From: Eudorina sp. 2006-703-Eu-15
Taxonomy: Eukaryota > Chlorophyta > Chlorophyceae > Chlamydomonadales > Volvocaceae
Length of the DNA: 64,000 bases
Reading direction: 5' to 3'
Assembly: GCA_003117195.1 (NCBI GenBank)
Contig: BDSI01000099.1
Coordinates: forward strand, 22,479 to 86,478
A program made the translations under genes and the position numbers. Positions 1 to 12,161 of this stretch are shown one piece after another (the stretch's first letter is position 1; each line of letters opens with the position of its first letter). The notes beneath the pieces are model-generated. The model was not told the origin of the DNA. It was given only the letters and a program-made list of their open reading frames with translations, and ran no database searches.

Positions 1-2130
1 CCTTCCCCGCCCCACCCCTTCCCCGCCCCGCTACCGCTCTCGCTGGTACCTGGAACTCGCGCGGGTCGGCCATGTCTGCCTCGCGGCCGCTGCTGCCGTC
101 CGCGCCGCCGCCGGTCTCGGGCCGAGAAGGGGAGGACGCGCCGCCGCCGGCGGCTGCGCTGCAGCAGACCGCGCGCGGTCGCGGAGGTGGCGGTCGCGCT
201 CGCAACGGAGAAGGTGGGCGCGGCGTCGGCAGGCAGCCTGTCCCTTGTTCCCGCTTCGCGAGGGGACCCGCGAGCTCGCAGCACCGCGAGGGCCGACGCG
301 GGTCGGAGGAGGAGGAGGAGGAGGAGGTGTGGCACGCTTGAGTGGAAGAGCGCGGAACCGCAGCGCGTCGCAGCATCCGCGGTTTCGCGGTTCCGATGCC
401 TCGGGAGGTGCAGCAAGACTTCCAGGCTTTCTCTCTGGGTCTTTCGAAGGAGGAGGAGGGCCCTGCAGAATTAAAAAAAAATTGTCACCTGTCGACCCTC
501 AGTCCCGAGCCGGGTTGCGAGGCAGCTAGTTAGTTAGTATGTGTTTGGTGTGAGACGTGTTACCAAAGAGCGCGAATACAAACTGTCCCTGGGACATTCG
601 TACCGCTGGCCGGCCGCTGCCGCGGCTGATGTCATCGAGCAACAGCAGTGCCGTTCCAGCACGTCAGCGTCAATGGTCCCGCAGCGCATGCAGTGAGGGA
701 GGTGTCGGCCATGGCGCGCGGCAACCGTGTAACGTGACGCACGCCTTGCCTGTGATTTAGGGCGACCCCATAGGTCGGCCGGGAAATTTCGGGACCGCTT
801 CCCTGGTTGTATCAAGATATGGTATACACCGTTTTGATCCCTTTTGGGGTCCGCCGTAACGTCCATTCAATCATTCACCTAGATCCGTGGGCCCACAGCG
901 CTTCCTCACAACCGGACTCAGGAGCATCGGCCAGTGTAACTCCTTAGGTGTGCGTCTTTGAGACATGGGAATGTGGCCTCTCTTTGGCTCCGCCCTGGCT
1001 ACGGCGCACAGAAAACGCGGTTGAATGAAGAACAGCCCGCTTCGTAGGATTATAGCGGGTCTCCAGCGCTCGATGCAAACGACTGCTCAGTGGGTGGGTC
1101 CCGGTGGGGAGCTACGATACCACATGTGCGCGGGACCCTTGACAGCGACCCACGGGTCACACGGGCCGCAGCCCCATGGGTCGCGGGAGGTGGCACGCCG
1201 CTGTTTCCTGTTTGTCTCGAGACGCGGAGTTCTGGGCGCGCCGCACCAAATCGCTGCCTCAATCACTACTCCCGGGCGAACGCCCCGCCGCCCCCGCGGA
1301 GATGCGTCCCGCCGCCGGCCGGCAGCTCCGTAGGCGGCGGCGGAGGGCAACCTGCAACCTGCAACCTGCTACCTCACCCACCCACCCACCCCCGTCCCCT
1401 CCTCCCCTCGTGGTATGTGGTGTCCAGCAGCGTTGCGCTGTCAGACTCGCCCCCCCGCCCGTAGGAGCAGGAACCCTGAAACCGTGTAGAGACAGCCAGC
1501 TCCATGCGAATGGCCCCATGGACTCTACGCCAACAAAAGCGCCCACATCCCTCCACGGCCAAGTCGCGAGTCGCGCAAAAAGCCGCACAAACACGCACGA
1601 GGTTGGTGGGCCACGGGCCTGGGTGGTTCGGACGGGTTTCTCTCTGAACACACGCACACACACACACACACGCTTCCTGTCAGCAGTGTCATCACATGCT
1701 TCCTGTCGCCATTGTCACCTGCTCCCTCCTGACCCACCTGTCCTTTAACAAGCACGGTATGGCGTCCCGCACTGCTCACCGACATCCATGAGATGGAGAT
1801 GGAGATGGAGGCATTGCGTGCCGGTCCTCAATGGTCCTCATCCGGCGAACGCATGCGCGCGTTCATGCCCTGCAGTGCAACGCCAAAACCACATCCCCTA
1901 CGGCAAAGCCCATCACCCTCCCCCGCGGCGTTGCATCACTCAATCTCCCGACAGTCCTCATACACGTCCTTGGGACTTCCGCCCCTAGCTCCCCCAGCCC
2001 CACGCGCCGTGCCGCACCTGCAATATCACCTGAACAGTCTGTGAGTTAATCCGCACAGCGTGCAGCCCATCCCGCGCGGGCGCCCCCCTGCGGCCCCCCT
2101 GCTTCAACACGCCCTTCCTCTGGTGGACCC
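1..2130. other. Repeat-rich region without a supported gene
   Basis: GC-rich DNA with several overlapping low-complexity open frames on both strands (for example 72-533 and 1176-1748). None shows a recognisable domain or convincing splice structure. A GAG-triplet run lies near 306-328, an A-tract at 472-481 and a short CA microsatellite at 1652-1671. Positions 821-878 hold one copy of a dispersed element and 1147-1158 a 12-bp near-palindrome, both listed separately. The last part lies downstream of the minus-strand gene ending at 2131 and probably includes its 3' untranslated region. The first 530 bases could hold an exon of a neighbouring gene, but I cannot support one. Confidence 0.5.
821..878. 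repeat. Dispersed element, copy 1
   Basis: Begins GGTATACACCG, continues through TTTTGGGGTCCGC and ends in an imperfect ATTCA run. The same order of motifs recurs at 11944-12004, and a shorter relative of the GGGGTCCGC-TGTAAC part is at about 58600. This looks like the end of a dispersed mobile element. No coding part was seen. Confidence 0.5.
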
Positions 2131-5100
2131 CTACTTGCCGCCCCCCTTGCTGAACCACCCCCCGCCCTGTCCCGACGCCCCGCCCTTGCCGCCCCCCTTG
2201 CCCGCCCCCCTGCCTGCACCCGCGCCCGCGCCCCCCTTCTTCTTCGTCACCCCGCCCCCCGCTGTGCCCGACAGCCCCGCCCCGGCCTTGGACGCGCCCT
2301 TGCCCGCCTTCCGGGCCGCCTTGCCCGCCTTGCTCCTGCCGCCCTTGCGCCGGGCCTTGCCGCGTCTGCGGGGGCCGGCCCCGGCCCCGGCCCCGCCGCC
2401 GCCGCCGGCCGCGTCGTCGGCCGCGCCCGAGGTCCGTCGGTAGCGCTTGTAGGCGTCGCGGCCCGTGTATTCCTTCCCGTTCTCCACATACACCTGCCGC
2501 GTCAAGTCGGGTCGCGGGGCCGGGGGAGGCCGTTTCGGGAGACCGATTCGGATCAGGCGGGTTCGTTTCGGGTCGGTCAGGCGCGGGGTCGAGTCGGGTC
2601 AGGCCGGGTCGAGTTGTTTGGGGTCGGGTCGATTCGGGTCCATCTTGTACACACACAAACACACACCGTTCTCCACTACTGCATGGACATCAGCCGCACC
2701 CCCGTTGGGTCCGAAAGAGGAATCCGAACGCCCCCAACACCCGTCCGGGGTATCGGTGCGGTGCAGTGGCGGGCGGCCGTCGGGGTCGGAGACAGCCCCA
2801 GGGCGGCTTCATAGGAAGGCATGGGAACCATTTGTGGGTCAAGGTTGCGAGACGGTGCGGAAACGATGGGAACGACGGGGGGCCGTGGTTGCGAACGGGC
2901 GGTTGTTGTGATGGAAAAAGCTAACTAACTGGGCATCCACCCGGCTTGCCCCCGGGCCCGGTTGCATGGGCTCGGCTGCCCGGCAGTGTGGGACGGGACC
3001 CCGCGACAAGTGCCGGCGACATTCCTCCTGCCGCGCCGCCGCCTCCGCCTCACACCTTGACGCCCTGGTTGTTGGTATACCACCGTCCGCCGCCGCCGCC
3101 GTCGCCGAAGGCGCCGCCGCCAGTCGCCGCCGCCGCCGCCGCCGCCGCGCCCCGCCCCGAACGGGACTTGCCACGGCCGCCGCCGGGCCCCCTGGAGGAT
3201 TTCCCGTCCCGCAGCTCCCTTGCCCAATCGAGCAGCTCATTGTCGGCGGCGCCGGCCCCGCCGGTCCCGCCGGCGCCGGCGGGCCCTCCGCCGAGGGCCG
3301 GCCCGCCGTACGCACCGCCGTAAGCACCACCGCCGAAGCTGGGCCCCGCCGCTGCGGCGCCGGCGGGCGCCGGTGGGTAGTAGACGTTCCGGTGCATGGG
3401 GGCCACGGCCGAGTTGGCTGGGCCGTTGAATTGCTGCTGGTACAGAATGAAGACGGGCTCGGGTCTGGGCCCGGGACTGCGGGGAGCACACACAGGGGAG
3501 GTGGTTTATATATATATATATGGTTTATATAAGGTTAATAAATGGTTTGGGTCGGGGGGGTTCTTTGGGGGACAGCTTGATGCGCGATGCAGCCAGTTAG
3601 TTAGCAAGCAAGACAGCCAGCCAGCCAGCCAGCCAGTCTACACAGGGCGGGTGTTCGGCGCATGCAGGCATGTTAAGGACGCAGCTAGGACCCCTTTGCT
3701 TGACACGTCACTCCTGACTTGCCACCGAGACACACACCCTAGCACACCAGCACACAAAGTGTGTTTTCTCTATTAACACGCAGCATAAGGGGCGGGGTGG
3801 GGGACGTCCAGCGATCTCGCCAGCACTCTGCCCCTGGCTTGCAACCGGATCACCCCGCGGCCTGCGCCCGTCCCTGCGGCGCCACGCAGCGTGCGGCCCA
3901 CAAACACAGTTCTCTTCTACACACACATACACACTCACACACTCTTATCTAAACACACGCATAGGCCGCAGCCCCCCACATACCCCGGCTGCAGGGAAGG
4001 GGCCCCCACCCACCCCCAAACACACACACCGTGGATCGTATCCGCCGGCCAGCGCCGCGGCGGGCACAAAGTCCGGCAGCAGCATCCACCAGGGGCCTTC
4101 CTCCGCCACCCCTGCCTGCTGCTGCTGCTGCTGCGGTTGCTGCTGAGGGGGCTGCTGGGGCTGCTGCCGTTGGTACTGTTGCTGCTGCTGCTGCGGTTGC
4201 AGTTGCGGTTGTTGATACGGCTGCTGGTACGGTTGCTGGTACGGCTGCTGGTGCTGGATTTGGTTCCGGAGCGGGAGGTGCTGATCCTCCGCGGGCCTGC
4301 GGGCCTGGCCGTGCTGCGACAGGTCGGTGCCGGCGCCGCCCGACATCGCCGCATTTCCCCCGCTGCCGCCGCCGCCGAGCTGCAGCGGGTGCTGGTAGCC
4401 AGGCAGTCGTATCGGCTGGGGCGGCCCCACCGGCAAGCTCAGCCGCCGTCCAGCGTCCCCGCCGCCGCCGGCCCGCCCCGCCGGCTCACCCAGGCTTCGC
4501 CGGCCCACGCCCACCGCCTGACCCTCCCAGCCGCGGCCGCCGCCGCTGCTTCCCATCTGCGGCGGCGGCACGTCCCCGTCCTCGTCCTGGGAGCACTCCT
4601 CTATTGCGTCCTCGTCTTCCTCCTCGCCCGCAACCCCAGTCGCCGGGCGGGAGACCCCGGCGGACGGACACGGCGGGGGGCCCCGACCTGCCTGCCGAGC
4701 GGGGCCGAGCGGCGGCGGCGCCGACGGCGCCGCAGGCGCGACGCCGTCGCCGGCATCGCCGTCATCATCGTCTTCCAGGACGGCATATCGCCGCTTCAGG
4801 CGGCGGGCCGAAGTCAGCACTGCAGCGACCCCAGGGCGTCGAAGCCCTAGCTCCTCGTCGTCATCGACGTCCTCGTCGTCGTCGCCGTTGTGCTCCTCGT
4901 CCACACCGCCGTTCGCGCCCACTTCATCCTCACCTACCCGACCGATGGCAGCGGCGGCGGCGGCGGCGCCGCCACCTGGTCGGCCCTGCGGCTGGCCTCG
5001 CAGCCCGCCTGGCGGCGGCCGCCGCGCCGCCGCTGCGGCAGCGGAGCCCCCTTGGCCGCCGTCATCCTCTTCGTCCAGTACCACGACCACAGGTATACCA

Positions 5101-7953
5101 CTCGTGGAAGCCCGGCGTGGCGGCGCGCCTGCGGCGGCGGCGGCGGCGCCGCCGCCGCTGCGCCATCGGTCTTCGCCGTCGTCGTCGGCCAAGTCGATGG
5201 TAACTGGGTGGCGACGTGGTACGGCACCAGCCGCGGCCGCGGCCGCCGCTGGCATTGCGGCGGCGGCGGCGGCTGGCGGAGCCGTCACCCGGGCTATGGC
5301 GCCGCCGGCGTCCGGAGCGGACAGCCGCAGCCGCGACGGCTTGCGCCCCGCGTCGCCGGGGTTGGCGGCGACGGGGCTGGTGGCGGCGGACGCCGGGGCG
5401 GATACGGAGCCCTGACAGGCGCCACCCGGCGGCGGCAGCGGCGCCGGCGGTCGGCGGAGGAAGGACATGATGCTGTGCGTGCCCACCGCCGCGGCGGCGT
5501 TCTGCTGCTGGGCCCGAGTTGTCGCCGCCGGCGCCCCCGCCCGGCACTTGCCGGCGGGTCCGGCGGCGGCGGCGGCGGCCGGGTCCGGCCGCGACGTCGG
5601 TGCAGCCGGACCCGGCGCGGACGGCTCGGCGGACGGCTCCTGGCACCCGCCGTGCTGTCGCTGCTGCGGGTGGTGCTGCTGCTGTGGGTGCGGTTGCTCG
5701 GGAGGCTGACGAGGCTGCTGCTCGGGCCGCCAGGCGCGCTGGCCCCGAGCTTCCGGCTGCGATGGCGGCCGCGGCCCAAGCTGTCCCTCCCCCGGCGACT
5801 GCGGTCCGCTTGTGGAGCCGAGCCCGGGAGGGCTTCTTCTCTCGTGGCCCGGGTGGCCCTCCTGCGGCGGCGGCGCTCGCTGCATCAATGACCCACGGGT
5901 CACCCGCTGCGCCGCCCGGCTGCCGTCGGACGCTTGCTGGGCCCCTGGCTCCCGCTGACTCGGGTTGCCATACTGATCCCCAACGGACACACCCATGGCG
6001 TTTCTTTCAAGTCCAGCAGCGTGGAAGCCGCCGACAGTTCCCCAACTGACTTCCAACGGATTCCAGGAGGGCGACGGCGGACCAGCCGCCGCAGCGCCGG
6101 CGACCTGGCCGCACTGACCCGCGGGTCGCTGGCGCGCCGCCGCCGAGACCGGACGGCCCGGCACCGCCGGGACGCCGTCCGGGTTCTGATGTTCTCCGCT
6201 GCGGCCGCGTGGCCCAGAGGGGCCGCTGCCGGCGCCGCCCCACGCCTCCGCGCCCGCATCGGTATCGCCCCACGCCTCTGCGCCCGCATCGGCATCGGCC
6301 TCTTCCCACGCCTCTGCGGCCGCATCGGCGCCGCCACCCGCACCCGCATCACAGCCCAGCGGATCAGGTGGCGGCGATGCCACCCACGGCGATGCCGTCG
6401 GCAAGGCGACCCACGGGTCTGTCGCAAGCACAGCTTCCCCGCCGGTTGGGTTAGCGTCGTTGCCGCCATTCCGATTGCCGATGCCGCCGCTGTCGTCGAA
6501 TAAGCTTCGGAGCGGCGCGGGGGCCGATCGCCGCCGCCGGTGAGCCGTCAGGATGGCCCGCGCCAGGACCTCGTCGGCACTCCCCGGCGCGTTGGGTACC
6601 GTGGCGGGGGCGGCGGCGGCCGCGGCCGCACCAATGGCGGTGGGCGTGATGGCGGCCGCGGCCGCGGCGGACCGCAGGCGACCTGGTCGAATGCGCACGT
6701 GAAGGGAGGGAGGGAGGGATATAGGAGGGAGGGTACTAAAGACAGGGAGGGCCCATGTGGCGGCGGCGAGAAAGATGAGCCCGGGGTGGAGACTGAAAGG
6801 ACGACGAGCCCAGCAGGTGGGAACGGAGTCGCTGGGACGCTGCTGGCGGAGGCGGCCATTTGGGTTCGAATGGGAGGGGGGCTAGGTTGCAGTCCCAGTG
6901 ATGAATTCGACAATGAGGCAGCCACGAGGCATTCGACGAAGTACGCCACAGCAGAACACAGGCGGACAAAGGCTCAATGAATGTGGCACCCACTCACCCA
7001 CCCCGACCCACCCACCCACACCCACCCCCCACACACAGTCCGGCACACCACAGCCCTTGCCGCCCTACGTATGCATCAATGACGCCGCATTCTATCCCCT
7101 TTGCTGCCTTGGCATGCACGCTTTTTCGCTCGCATACATCATTACGTTACTACGCATCGTTCCGGATCGTCTTCGGCGGTGCTGACTACACGGCATTTCG
7201 CTTGCAGGTGGGTACATTGCGATAACAACGCGAGGATCGCACGCACGCACGGCATTGTGGTGTGAGTCTGCGTGGCCAAAGCGGCCGACCCGCACCAGCT
7301 GGTTGTATTCCGAGCGCGCCAAAAGCACGCCAAAAATCGACAGCGCTCTTCCGACACCGCAGCCTTCTATTCACTATAGGGATCGGGCAATCGGTTATTT
7401 TTGCACGCATACGGGCAAATTAATGGGAACCACTCGGTCCCTCGCATATCACGCACTCCTGTTAAATAACACAGTCCGGCAACCACAGTCCGGCAACCAC
7501 AGTCCGGCAACCACAGTCCGGCAACCACAGTCCGGCACGTGACATGGTCCTTGGGGCAGGGTGTGTCTCCCTCGACCTCAACCAAAACACAGATGGGTCG
7601 CGATGGCTGCCGGGCGCCGCCGGGTCGGTCGCTCCCGGCCATCAGAGATCTCACTACCGGGCTCCAGGCTCAATCAGCATGGACTGCCGCTGCAGCAACA
7701 GCGCTGCAGCGACACCGGTGCCGCAACACCGCTGCAGCGACACCGGTGCCGCAACAGCGGTGCCGCAACAGCAGTGCAGCAACAGCGGTGCCGCAACACT
7801 GCTGCAGCGACACCGGTGCCTCATGCACGCCAACGCTCATACCCAGGGGACGCGCCACTCACCGGTACCTGTGTACCCGCGCGCACATGCAGGAGCCGGC
7901 TCCGGCGCCGCTTCCGCGTGCCGCAGGCCTCCAGGCGGACCGACCCACGGGTC
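1147..7953. repeat. Scattered 12-bp near-palindrome GACCCACGGGTC
   Basis: Copies at 1147-1158, 5890-5901, 6116-6127 (GACCCGCGGGTC), 6408-6419 and 7942-7953. The last four fall inside exons of the minus-strand gene and are read there in different frames (VTRGS, RPAG, TDPWV, TDPWV). That argues for a DNA-level element rather than a conserved peptide. Confidence 0.55.
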
Positions 7954-9501
7954 AGTGTAACCCCCACCAGCCGCGGCAACGCCGGCATGCCGCGCCGCGC
8001 CCCTGTTGCCACCTCCCGGTGAGCTTTCCGGTCGCTGCTTTGGCGCAGTAAGGCCCGGAGTAACAGCTGCTGTTGTTGAGCCCGAGATCATCGCGGCACC
8101 TGGGACAGCAGCAAGCGGCGCTAGTCGGTCGCTGCTGACAGCAGTGCTACTGCCGCCGGCGCCGGCGCCGCCGCCCGGGCCGGCTTGTTGCTGCTGCAGC
8201 AGCAGCGGCATCGCCGGCGCCGCCGGGGCCCCTGCATGGGGCGTTTGCGCTCGCAAAGGCCCTGGCGGCTGAGCTGCTGCGGCTACTGCTGCCGCTGGCT
8301 GTAGCCGCCCTGCCTCGTTTCCGCCGGCACCGCCCGGACGTGCGACTCCATGGACTCCAGCGAGGAGGAGGGTGCGCCGCGCGGCCGCATTGGGCGGCGC
8401 CGCGCCGGCCGTTGGCGCGCCCGCCCGGATCGACGCGGCCGCCGCCGCGCGACGGAGCAGGTTGAACCGCGGCGCCGCCGCGCCCTCCTCCTCCCCCTCG
8501 CTCGAATCGTCACTGCTGCTGTCGCTGCTACTGCTGCTCTTCCCGCCGCTGCAACAGCCGTGCATGTGCTCCCGGCGACCAGGATCGGCCGCCCCGTGTG
8601 CGGCCGTACCGCGGGGTCCTGTCGTGTTGCCGCCATTTGGGGCGCAACCCAGATCGCCGCTGACCCAGGGAGGCATCACCTCCGCATCGGCTGCCGCCGA
8701 CGCTGGCTCCGCCGCAGCCGCTGCGCCCTGACACGGCGGTGCCTGTGGCACTCCACTGCCGGGATTCACAGCCGCGCAAACGGAATTGTGGCCTGGCTCC
8801 GCCTGCGCCTTGTCGTCAGCTCGGGTGCAGGCCCTCGCAGAAGCAGTGGCCGCAGTGGCGTAACCTGCGGCCGGCCCCGACGTAGGGACCTGGACTGGCA
8901 CCGCGTTGCGTTGCGCCAGGGGCCGACGGTCGGACTCCGCTGCCTGTGGCGGCAGACCCCCGCGTTGCGGGTTTGACGCTTGACGGTTGCTGTGGGGGAC
9001 GTTCTCGAGCGCGGCAGCGCGGCGAGACAGCGACAGACGCGGCGCCGCGCCGCGGGGCCGGAGGAGGTTGAACACCGGGGCGGCGTGGTCGCCGTCACTC
9101 CCGCTCCCACTCTCCTCGCTGTCACTGCCGCTGCTTGCCTCGCTGACGCCCGACCTGCATTCGCGGGCACGGTGACGACTGCCACACGGGGATGACTCCG
9201 GTGGCGGTCTCGTAGCTCGGTCAGCCGCCCCCGGAGACGATGTCCGAGGCAAGCGGCCGGCTGAGGGCGCCGAGTTTCGTCCGCTTCCCGGTTCCCTACT
9301 TGGTTGCATGTTACGAGGGTCAAGCTGTTGCCTTTGCAGGGGCGTGGTGGAGGGCCGTGTGCGCGTGTTTCCGACGGATGGCGTGAATGGCGACCTTCGA
9401 AGCACCTCGAGGAGCGACAGACTTTTTCCCGCAGGAACAAAGTCATCATCGTCACCTGAGCCATCTGAGGAGCCTTGAGATGCCCTCAAAACCTCTACCA
9501 T
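2131..9501 (-). CDS. Large disordered protein with SUMO-interaction-like motifs and a basic tail; not recognised
   Basis: Four exons with consistent phases: 9501-7863, 6682-4030, 3476-3056 and 2493-2131, giving about 1,691 residues. I do not recognise the family. The protein is mostly Ala/Gly/Pro/Gln low complexity. Exon 1 starts MVEVLRASQG and has acidic Ser/Asp runs followed by short hydrophobic-basic motifs (LLEVLRR, then FNLLRP and FNLLRR). Exon 2 has two stretches of the form expected of SUMO-interacting motifs, VTIDLADDD and VVVVLDEED, plus long acidic and poly-Gln runs. Exons 3 and 4 join into the only ordered-looking segment, VKVYVENGKEYTGRDAYKRY, followed by a Lys/Arg/Gly tail resembling a histone H1 tail. 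A nuclear, SUMO-linked or chromatin role is inference only. The start is the first ATG of an uninterrupted acidic N-terminus. Two adjacent genes, split at intron 1, remain possible. Confidence 0.5.
7471..7537. repeat. 14-bp tandem repeat
   Basis: About five copies of ACAGTCCGGCAACC in an intron of the minus-strand disordered-protein gene. Just downstream (7688-7822) is an imperfect array of GCAGCGACACCGGTGCCGCAAC-like units in the same intron. Confidence 0.8.
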
Positions 9502-10250
9502 TTGGGTAACGGTGGCGCCCGCTAAGCGATTGCGTCATACATTCACAAGACAACCAGACACACCGTTTGCATACTTATGGCGGTTTAATAAAACAATTTT
9601 TGTCTCTCGCGAACGGCTCCTTCTATCATATCAGTTGTGATAACCAAATGCTCAACAATGTCCGTATGAAATATATACTTATTGGCCAGAGACGACGTCA
9701 GTAGTATAATATAGGCGTTGCTGTGCTCTAGGAATGCATGCATGGGCGCGCTGGCTGTCAAACCGCCAATTTGATCTGGTTTCGGAACTGACAGTCTGAC
9801 ACTATTATACTCGCACGCCGCATCGTCCGCACTGGGACCGCGGTCGTGAGAAGCCTGAATAGCTTCGTACGTCTATTTTGCCAAAGGGGGGACAAAACTC
9901 AACGGCAGCAAAGATTGAATGAATGAATGAATGAATGTACCGGAGGCCTTGCGCCCTAGCCGTATTCTCTGTCCACAGCCGTCAACTTCATGGGGTCGCT
10001 TGAATATGTTCCGGTGTGCGGTTGCCTGCCACGACCGAGCCGCATCGAGCAGCAGGTTTCCTGTCAGGGACTTGACTGTCTACGGCTGCGTACGATACTA
10101 CTTTGCAAGCTGTGGACCCTTGGCCTCATCCGGGCGGTCCAACGGGCCCGGACAGCTTGAGGATGCCGCTGAGGCTTTGCTGCGCCCCCCTTGCCAGTCG
10201 CGCACACCTGTCGTTGCGAGCAGCGGCAGGCAGCGGCCTGTTGTCTGCAA

Positions 10251-10319
10251 GGGCAATCCTTTTTGGGCGGGGCCCCAGCGCGAAGCGCGTTCGGGGGGCC
10301 CCGCCCCCTAGGATTGCCC
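10251..10319. repeat. Large imperfect hairpin
   Basis: The left arm 10251-10276 (GGGCAATCC ... GGGCGGGGCCCC) is complementary to the right arm 10295-10319 (GGGGCCCCGCCC ... GGATTGCCC), with four or five mismatched bases mid-arm. The 18-base loop contains a second small stem, GCGC-GAA-GCGC. A smaller GC-rich relative lies near 11200-11240 (GGGGGCCCCGCCC, then CGGCTTC-GAG-GAAGCCG). It is too far from any gene end to be a simple terminator. Confidence 0.7.
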
Positions 10320-11042
10320 ATGTCCGTGTGTCCGTGTGTCCGGTAACGGCAAAACGTTCATTATCCGCTAAACTAATTCGCTATGTTTGTCATATTAATT
10401 GTCCTCTATTGCAAGGTAACTTTGGTTTGGCTGAAAAAAATTCTTTGCGCACAAACGGTCAAAGTAAAGCTCCGCGGTCCCCATGGACCCGAGTCAACAT
10501 CCACCCAACGCCTCTCGCGCTCATATTTGTTGCAACGGGTGCCGCGTGATGAATACTTGAATTAGGAATGGGCGGCGCGTGCTAAATTGAACTTCGATAG
10601 TGTTCTGATGTTTGAACATCAAGATACCACCAACATCAAGATTTGCCTTTCTGCCTTGCCAGATGAATACAATTCAACATTATGTATTGAATCAAAGTTT
10701 CAAGATGCAAAGGGATAGCGTACCGAGTGCCAACGAGTTCTCCAGTTCCGATGGCCCAAAGTCCGGGTCTCACCGCGGCTTTTTCGCACCCTGTTTTTGC
10801 CTTACATTTGCTATGTAACTATTGATAGCAAACTTTAGATGTTCACGTCTGCTGCGGGCGTGCAACTGAAGGGTTGCATGCCTGCCGACGGACCAAACAA
10901 CTACAGTTTCACGGCAAAACAAGGATGCTTCAAGCTTGCTTTGTGATCATCTGCTTGACAGACGGATGTGGTAGTGCAGAGGCGACTATCGTTACCATAG
11001 TGCCGATACGGTGACCGCCGTCGCCGGCGGCGCGTACTGCAG

Positions 11043-12161
11043 GATGGTTTCGGGGCTGCCGACGTGTTTGGGCTTGGTGAATCTATGCACGCCAATCCAC
11101 CTTCAACATCAACGACACCCCCAATGGTAACCTTTCACTCTCTCACACTGTTGCGCGGTAATAGAGTTTTCGTTCTAAAGCAAGCGGCCTGTACGGATTA
11201 TAGGGGGCCCCGCCCTTTTCCGGCTTCGAGGAAGCCGACCCCTACTTGTCAAGAGGAGTCTCCGTTACAAATGAGGGTCGCCTGCAAGCAACGAAATGAG
11301 ATCTTCGCGATAGGGTAGGGCCGAGTGTGGGTTATGGGCTTGACCATCCCAGAGGACCATCCTAGACCCTAAACCTCGCTGACGACAATTTCTGGACGCC
11401 TTGAGCGGTATCAATAATCATGATGCTACCTGGATTTCTGGGATTCATCGTTCGGGGTGACTGGGCTTCCCGTAACAACTGTCAAGCCGTGGCCACGGTT
11501 GGCCGCCTGACGGGACGTCCGGTTTCCGACCACCATGAGCGCCTGGACTCTTACTGTCAGAGTCACCTTCTAGAGCCAGCCTGAAACGTTTTGGAGTCAA
11601 TTCTTAGGTAACGGAGCAGGCCAAGCGAGTGGCAGCGAAGTCGCCGCGAACGGAGAATCCCAGAAATGCAGATCATTACGAAACCTCGCAAGTCCGTACA
11701 CCGTGCAGAATGATACGAAGCCTTGATTTCCTTGACGCAGGTTGACGCTTAGCTAGGAAAACTATGAGATATCTCCAGCAACATCTGCGAGCTGTCTGCA
11801 GCTTTCCCACATGGCAAGCTAGCTGCGGGTGACGTCCTGGGCTGACGGAGGGGCGCAGGGGGGAGCGTCGCAGGGGGAACGGCGCGAGGTGCTCCCTGCA
11901 AATAGCGGTGCAAATAGCGGTGGGGCCTGCTGGGGCTTGCCCTGGTATACACCGGTGATCCCTTTGGGGTCCGCTATAACGCTCATTCATTCATTCATTC
12001 ATTCAAATAGCGGCACTGAGGCAAATAGGGACATTGAGGCAAATAGCGGCGCTGAGGCGCTACTTCTGCAGCTTTCGGAGGAGCGACCTCAGCGGATTCA
12101 GCGACGAGGGTCCGGCAGGCGACACTCCGACCGCCAAGCACGGCGAAGCGTGGCGCGCTAG
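11043..12161 (+). CDS. Possible exons of an unrecognised small gene
   Basis: Weak evidence. The stretch 11043-11126 follows CTGCAG, reads without stop as DGFGAADVFGLGESMHANPP..., and ends at a GTAACC donor. A second stretch, 12066-12161, follows TTCTGCAG and reads as a very basic peptide ending RQARRSVAR before TAG. TGTAA poly(A)-like signals occur at 12498-12502 and just after. I could not connect the pieces into a complete frame or recognise a family. They may be remnants, or untranslated exons of the SBP gene downstream. Confidence 0.15.
11944..12004. repeat. Dispersed element, copy 2, ending in an ATTC run
   Basis: Matches 821-878 in order: GGTATACACCGG, CCCTTTGGGGTCCGC, TATAACG, then (ATTC)n. 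Short GCAAATAGCGG-type repeats flank it on both sides (11898-11922 and 12004-12052), so the element may have inserted into that array. Confidence 0.5.

Noticed and set aside
7471..7537. CRISPR-like array
   Set aside because: Contiguous 14-bp tandem repeats without unique spacers, inside an intron of a eukaryotic gene.
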